A stretch of 9,562 nt of DNA from Bacteroidales bacterium (lineage in GTDB: Bacteria > Bacteroidota > Bacteroidia > Bacteroidales > UBA3824), in the NCBI GenBank assembly GCA_017543645.1, contig JAFYFR010000121.1, forward strand, positions 1-9,562, in the 5' to 3' direction. The notes under the pieces are model-generated. The model was not told the DNA's origin, did not search any database, and saw only the letters and a program-made list of their open reading frames with translations. Positions 5,681 to 9,562 of this stretch are shown piece by piece (the first letter of the stretch is position 1; each line of letters opens with the position of its first letter). Position numbers and translations under genes: made by a program.

Positions 5681-5711
5681 GCGGATAATCTCTTAGAAAT
5701 TAAAAAAATGC

Positions 5712-7364
5712 CTAAAGCACAAACGAGAAAACAGTCCGAGCCTCGTTACTCGACACATGAAGGCGTGTGTTGTGCAGGGCGAGGAAGTTGCTGCACAATT
5801 GAAGACCGATTCCTGTGCCCACTTCGCCGGAAGTTCCAACCGTAGAGGCAATCTCTCGTTCGTTTACAATGTGCAGAATAGTTTTTGGCGGAATCACCAC
5901 GCCGGTATCCCATACGCTTATGCGTTTTCCTTTGTCCTCAATATCTTCCACGTCAATTCCTATCTGCCCTCCTTCGTAACAGAATTTCACAGCGTTGGAA
6001 ATCAAATTGCGCATGACAGTGGAAATCATTGTGGAATCGCCGCTTACCACAGTGCCGCTCTCTACGTTGTTTACCACGGTGATATTCTTATGGTCGGTCA
6101 TAAGGCGCACAAGGCTTACCGCGCTCTCCACCACATCGTTCAAATCAAAATCGGTAACATTCATTTTGAGCCGTCCCGTAACGCATTTTGAATACTCCAA
6201 AATGTTTACAAGCAGCTCGTAGCCCTGCGATGCCGAATCGCGCATGATACGCGCGTATTCCAAAGCGTCGTTGTAACGCTTCTGACGCAAGACATTGTCT
6301 AACATATCGGCAAAGCCGAGAATGGCATTAAACGGATTGCGCAAATCGTGCCCGATAATGCTCATCAGCTTGCTGCGCTGGTCAATTTCAGCCCGCAGCC
6401 TCGAAAGAGTCTCTTTATAAAGCGTAATGTCCGACACCGATCCGAAAACCTTCATCACTTCGCCGTCGGTGCCGGTGAGGAAACTGCCGTTAATCTGAAT
6501 CCAGCGGGTCTCGCCGTCGATAGGGCGGATTATTTTCAAATCAATATGCAGCTCGTCGAACCTTCCACGGAGAATATCTGTAAAGTATTTGTAAGCCTCG
6601 ATTTTCGATTCGCGCGCAAAAAGTCCGAACAGACCTTTGAAATCGTTGCGGTAACCGTCGTCGATACCGAGCAGGCTCTTCACCTTGCGGCTGCACTCCC
6701 ACAAGCCTGTTACAAAATCGTATTCGTAACATGGACTGTAAAGATTTTCAAGAAACTCGTGATACTGCTCGTTGTGAACAACGTGTGCTACATAATAAGG
6801 TGTTTGGTTTAGTTTCCGCTGGGGAGCCTCGGCAGAGGCGCAGGCGCGCCGGAGATGCTGCGAGCCAACAGCGCAGGCCCATTTCAACGCGCTCTTCAAG
6901 GTCTCGGCGTCAAATGTGCTTGTTTTAGTGAGCGAAAGCGACATGGAGTCCGATATCTCAAAAGAGCCGAGAAACTCGCAGCCTATAAGTTCGTTATTCA
7001 AAATCACAGGTATCACAAAGCACAAAGTACCATCACCTTCAAACGAAACCAGCGCGGTAGTTCTCACCCCAAGCTCCAAAAAATACTTGGCAAAGGCAGT
7101 AACGACATTGAAGTTGTTCTTAAATCCGTTGTTAAGAGGGCGGTTAAAATGTCCGTTCTTAAAATAGACTACCAAGTCGAGCTGGGTGAAGCTGCATAGC
7201 AGCTTGATAGAATCGCTTGCAATCAACAACTGGATATAGTTGTCGGCAACATCTACGCCGTCCTTGTCCAGTTCCTTACTGTCAAACGACACATTGCCGT
7301 CAATCAAAATGGCATTCTCGAATATGATGTCAGCTGCAATCACGGGATAAAATCGGTTTAACAC
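5712..7364 (-). CDS. Soluble PAS-domain sensor histidine kinase, orphan
   Basis: The 550-residue product has no signal peptide or membrane segment, so it should sense something in the cytosol. Residues 1-180 form an unrecognised sensor region; the stretch GTLCFVIPVILNNELIGCEF (112-131) recalls PocR/GAF-like ligand domains, but only weakly. A PAS domain with PAC segment spans about 205-320 (RPIDGETRWIQINGSF, VFGSVSDIT). The kinase core follows: H-box SIIGHDLRNPFNAILGF with His339, N-box MRNLISNAVKF (451-461), G1 box DTGVVI (486-491) and G2 box GTGIGL (516-521). The second G1 glycine is Val490. There is no receiver domain and no neighbouring response regulator. The start is GTG at 7364, directly after an in-frame TGA; no ATG occurs near the N-terminus, so the true start could be a later GTG or TTG (for example codon 8 or 20). 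It diverges from pgk. Confidence 0.88.
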   Translation of the reverse strand: MLNRFYPVIAADIIFENAILIDGNVSFDSKELDKDGVDVADNYIQLLIASDSIKLLCSFTQLDLVVYFKNGHFNRPLNNGFKNNFNVVTAFAKYFLELGVRTTALVSFEGDGTLCFVIPVILNNELIGCEFLGSFEISDSMSLSLTKTSTFDAETLKSALKWACAVGSQHLRRACASAEAPQRKLNQTPYYVAHVVHNEQYHEFLENLYSPCYEYDFVTGLWECSRKVKSLLGIDDGYRNDFKGLFGLFARESKIEAYKYFTDILRGRFDELHIDLKIIRPIDGETRWIQINGSFLTGTDGEVMKVFGSVSDITLYKETLSRLRAEIDQRSKLMSIIGHDLRNPFNAILGFADMLDNVLRQKRYNDALEYARIMRDSASQGYELLVNILEYSKCVTGRLKMNVTDFDLNDVVESAVSLVRLMTDHKNITVVNNVESGTVVSGDSTMISTVMRNLISNAVKFCYEGGQIGIDVEDIEDKGKRISVWDTGVVIPPKTILHIVNEREIASTVGTSGEVGTGIGLQLCSNFLALHNTRLHVSSNEARTVFSFVL

Positions 7365-7437
7365 TCACAAAGTAACAAAATTTTTTGACAAGTTGCAACA
7401 AAAGACACCAAAATCGCAAAAAAATTTTAACATATTT

Positions 7438-7472
7438 TTTGAATGGTTTTTTCACAGAAAACAGTATATTTG
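7438..7472 (+). promoter_or_regulatory. Promoter of pgk
   Basis: TTTG (7438-7441) and TATATTTG (7465-7472) match the Bacteroidota -33 and -7 elements, though the 23-nt spacer is a little long. The start of transcription would be near 7479, leaving about 44 nt of leader before the pgk ATG. A strong promoter is expected for a glycolytic gene. Confidence 0.65.
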
Positions 7473-7522
7473 CCAAAATTATCTCTTGGAGATTTATTAA
7501 CAAACATAAAAACAATATAGTA

Positions 7523-8773
7523 ATGCAGAAAATTGACAATTACAATTTCAAAGGCAAAAAAGTTATTGTACGTGTTGACTTTAACGTACCTTTGAACAAA
7601 GAGACACATGAGGTATCAGACGACACCCGTATCCGCGGCGCATTGCCCACAATCAAAAAAATAATCGAAGACGGCGGCTGCGCCATCCTTATGAGCCACA
7701 TGGGTCGTCCCAAAAAGAATCCCGACCCGCAGTTCTCGCTCAAGCAGATTATTCCCGCAATAGAAAAATACCTCGGCCCTATCAAGTTCGCAGCCGACTG
7801 CGCTAACGCTGACGCAGAGGCCAAGGCTTTGAAAAACGGCGAAATCCTCCTTCTCGAGAACCTCCGTTTCTACGCCGAGGAAGAGGGCAAACCCCGTGGT
7901 ATCGAGAAAGACGATCCCGCTTACGAGGCTGCCAAGAAAGAGATGAAGACCAAACAGGCCGACTTTGCTAAGAAACTCGCTTCTTACGCCGACGTTTATG
8001 TCAACGACGCTTTCGGTACAGCTCACCGCAAACACGCTTCTACAGCCGTTATCGCCGACAGCTTTGCCGAGGAGAACAAGATGTTCGGTTTCCTCATCAA
8101 CAAGGAGCTCGAAGCTATGGACAAAGTTCTCAACGACTCGCAGAAACCTTTCACAGCCATCATGGGCGGTGCCAAGGTATCTGACAAAATCAACGTTATC
8201 AAAAACCTTCTCGACCGTGTACAGAACCTCATCATCGGCGGCGGCATGACTTACACATTCATCAAAGCTATGGGTGGCAAAATCGGCGCATCGCTCTGCG
8301 AGTCCGACAAGCTCGATATGGCTAAGGAAATCCTCGACCTCGCTAAGGCTAAGGGCGTTAAGGTATTCCTCCCCATCGACGCTGTTAACGCCGACAAGTT
8401 CGACGCTAACGCCAACACCAACATTTCTGACGTTGACAAGACTCCCGAAGGCTGGATGGGTCTCGACATTGCCGACAAATCTATCGCCAAATTCGAGGAA
8501 GTTATCACTGCTTCTAAGACAGTTATTTGGAACGGACCTATGGGTGTGTTCGAGATGGACAAATTCGCCAAAGGCACATCGGCTATAGCAAAGGCTGTTG
8601 CCAAGGCTACAGCTAACGGCGCGTTCACACTTATCGGCGGTGGCGACTCTGTAGCAGCTATCAACAAGAACGGCCTTGCCGACAAGGTAAGCTACGTTTC
8701 AACAGGCGGCGGCGCAATGCTCGAATACATGGAAGGCAAACAATTGCCCGGCATTGTTGCCATTCGTGGATAA
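7523..8773 (+). CDS. pgk: Phosphoglycerate kinase
   Basis: Cytosolic glycolytic enzyme that transfers phosphate from 1,3-bisphosphoglycerate to ADP, forming 3-phosphoglycerate and ATP. The 416-residue product carries the full set of Pgk motifs: RVDFNVP (17-23), SHMGRP (58-63) and LENLRF (111-116) of the phosphoglycerate-binding N-domain, then GGAKVSDK (215-222), WNGPMGVFE (336-344), GGGDS (372-376) and TGGGAMLE (394-401) of the nucleotide-binding C-domain. A charged stretch at about 118-150 is slightly longer than in E. coli. The frame is open upstream to 7385, but the ATG at 7523 starts the conserved N-terminus and lies downstream of the promoter. Codon use is skewed compared with its neighbours (many GCT, CTC, AAG and GTT codons), as expected for a highly expressed gene. 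It is monocistronic, ending at a strong terminator. Confidence 0.97.
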   Translation: MQKIDNYNFKGKKVIVRVDFNVPLNKETHEVSDDTRIRGALPTIKKIIEDGGCAILMSHMGRPKKNPDPQFSLKQIIPAIEKYLGPIKFAADCANADAEAKALKNGEILLLENLRFYAEEEGKPRGIEKDDPAYEAAKKEMKTKQADFAKKLASYADVYVNDAFGTAHRKHASTAVIADSFAEENKMFGFLINKELEAMDKVLNDSQKPFTAIMGGAKVSDKINVIKNLLDRVQNLIIGGGMTYTFIKAMGGKIGASLCESDKLDMAKEILDLAKAKGVKVFLPIDAVNADKFDANANTNISDVDKTPEGWMGLDIADKSIAKFEEVITASKTVIWNGPMGVFEMDKFAKGTSAIAKAVAKATANGAFTLIGGGDSVAAINKNGLADKVSYVSTGGGAMLEYMEGKQLPGIVAIRG

Positions 8774-8790
8774 CAATTTTTCTTCATAGC

Positions 8791-8839
8791 AAAAAAACAC
8801 AACGGAGACGCTAGTAATAGTGCCTCCGTTGTTTTCTTT
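8791..8839. terminator. Bidirectional intrinsic terminator between pgk and porT
   Basis: ACAACGGAG (8799-8807) pairs with CTCCGTTGT (8824-8832). After one A/C mismatch, an inner stem of five pairs (8809-8813 with 8818-8822, one G-U) closes a GTAA loop of the stable GNRA type. TTTTCTTT follows on plus, and the A7 run at 8791-8797 supplies a T-run for minus-strand transcripts. The convergent genes pgk and porT can thus share it. Confidence 0.85.
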
Positions 8840-8863
8840 AACTATAAAATTAACTAAATACTA

Positions 8864-9562
8864 CTATCCTTCGAAATGGAATGAAATCAGCAATGCGTTG
8901 CTTTTCAAATCCTTAATCACCTTGGTGTACATGGTGTCGTCGTACTGCAGGCAGTTGTTGATACCCATGCTGTATTTCACTTCTATTGAAAACTTAAAAT
9001 AGAGCATGTAAAAGTCGAAACCTCCGCCCCACTCCACGCAGGGGTCTATCTTGGTGAGCTTTACAGTCTGCTCGCCTTCTTTGGGCTTGCTGCCAGTAAG
9101 GTCGTAACGGATGTTGCCGCCCGCAATCAGATAAGGTGCGAAATTGTGCATACGCTCGGCGCGGTATTTAATGTGGAAGGGAAACTCCAAAAGCGTACTG
9201 TTGACACTCAATGTCTGGTTAAGTATCTGAGTGGATGTCTCGTTCTCGTAATAATAATAGACAAGGTCGCGCTGGTTGAACGAAAGGTCGAACAACATTC
9301 TCAAATCAAAATACCTGTTGAGCCTGAGGTTTGAAATCGGGCCAACATGAAAGCCGGTGTATTTTTTTGACTCCACGCCGTACACATCGGTAACGGCATA
9401 AAAATCATCGCATTTTGTTACTCCGAAGTTCATGGTGTTGATTCCCACCGAAAAACCGAAATGCCATAGCTTGTTGTTGTAGTTGGGAAGATTGCGCATA
9501 CTGCGGTGCTGTGCCGAAGCGTCAAACGCAACCGCCAATAGTAAGATTGTTAATATATAAAA
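8864..9562 (-). CDS. porT: PorT-like outer-membrane beta-barrel protein, 5' end cut by window edge
   Basis: PorT is an envelope protein needed for type IX secretion in Porphyromonas gingivalis (gingipain export); its gliding-bacterium counterpart is SprT. In this window 232 codons are visible and the frame stays open to base 9562, so the start codon lies outside. The visible N-terminus FYILTILLLAVAFDASAQ is the hydrophobic core and cleavage site (ASA|Q) of a signal peptide, so the TTG at 9538 is not the real start and only a few codons are missing. The mature part has alternating aromatic beta-strands of a small barrel, with GFHVGPISNLRLNRYFDLRM and later FPFHIKYRAE, WGGGFDFYML and a C-terminal FHFEG. 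These fit the PorT family as I recall it; a generic outer-membrane beta-barrel protein is the fallback. The gene converges on pgk. Confidence 0.75.
   Translation of the reverse strand, partial: FYILTILLLAVAFDASAQHRSMRNLPNYNNKLWHFGFSVGINTMNFGVTKCDDFYAVTDVYGVESKKYTGFHVGPISNLRLNRYFDLRMLFDLSFNQRDLVYYYYENETSTQILNQTLSVNSTLLEFPFHIKYRAERMHNFAPYLIAGGNIRYDLTGSKPKEGEQTVKLTKIDPCVEWGGGFDFYMLYFKFSIEVKYSMGINNCLQYDDTMYTKVIKDLKSNALLISFHFEG

Noticed and set aside
5712..7364. Hybrid two-component regulator (kinase plus receiver or DNA-binding domain)
   Set aside because: The protein ends soon after the G2 box at residue 550, with no receiver or helix-turn-helix region.
7385..7522. Longer Pgk product starting at 7385
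   Set aside because: The extra 46 residues precede the conserved Pgk N-terminus and span the promoter boxes.

Overview
The window looks like an ordinary chromosomal stretch from a member of the Bacteroidota, most likely Bacteroidales. Three things point there: several genes are preceded by the Bacteroidota promoter -7 box TAnnTTTG in place of a sigma70 -10 box; translation starts follow A-rich leaders, not strong Shine-Dalgarno sequences; and the gene content includes GldH, PorT, several lipoproteins and a Bacteroidota-style MnmA and Pgk. Genus and species cannot be read from this sequence.

Layout. Positions 1-1250 (minus strand) hold gldH, trmB and the first 13 codons of a further gene, spaced like one operon. 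A 167-bp divergent promoter region separates gldH from pgeF (plus, 1418-2209). Next comes a 767-bp gene-free stretch (2210-2976) with two arrays of 43-bp tandem repeats lying in opposite orientation to each other. After it come an unrecognised lipoprotein (2977-3708), an FKBP-type lipoprotein (3773-4270) and mnmA (4290-5474), all on plus. The gap 5475-5711 carries a consensus promoter followed about 85 bp later by a strong intrinsic terminator, which suggests a small RNA of roughly 80 nt. A soluble PAS histidine kinase (5712-7364, minus) and pgk (7523-8773, plus) diverge from a shared promoter region. A bidirectional terminator lies between pgk and porT (minus, 8864 to the window end, where its 5' end is cut off).

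How the genes relate. Most are housekeeping: tRNA modification (trmB, mnmA), cell-wall precursor quality control (pgeF) and glycolysis (pgk). GldH and PorT belong to the gliding/type IX secretion gene set, so the organism may secrete proteins by that route; PorT is the stronger indicator, since gldH also occurs in non-gliding relatives. No defence system, transposase, integrase, rRNA or tRNA gene is seen. The parts least explained by known genes are the inverted pair of 43-bp arrays, the small-RNA candidate, and the histidine kinase with a changed ATP-binding G1 box and no response regulator beside it.
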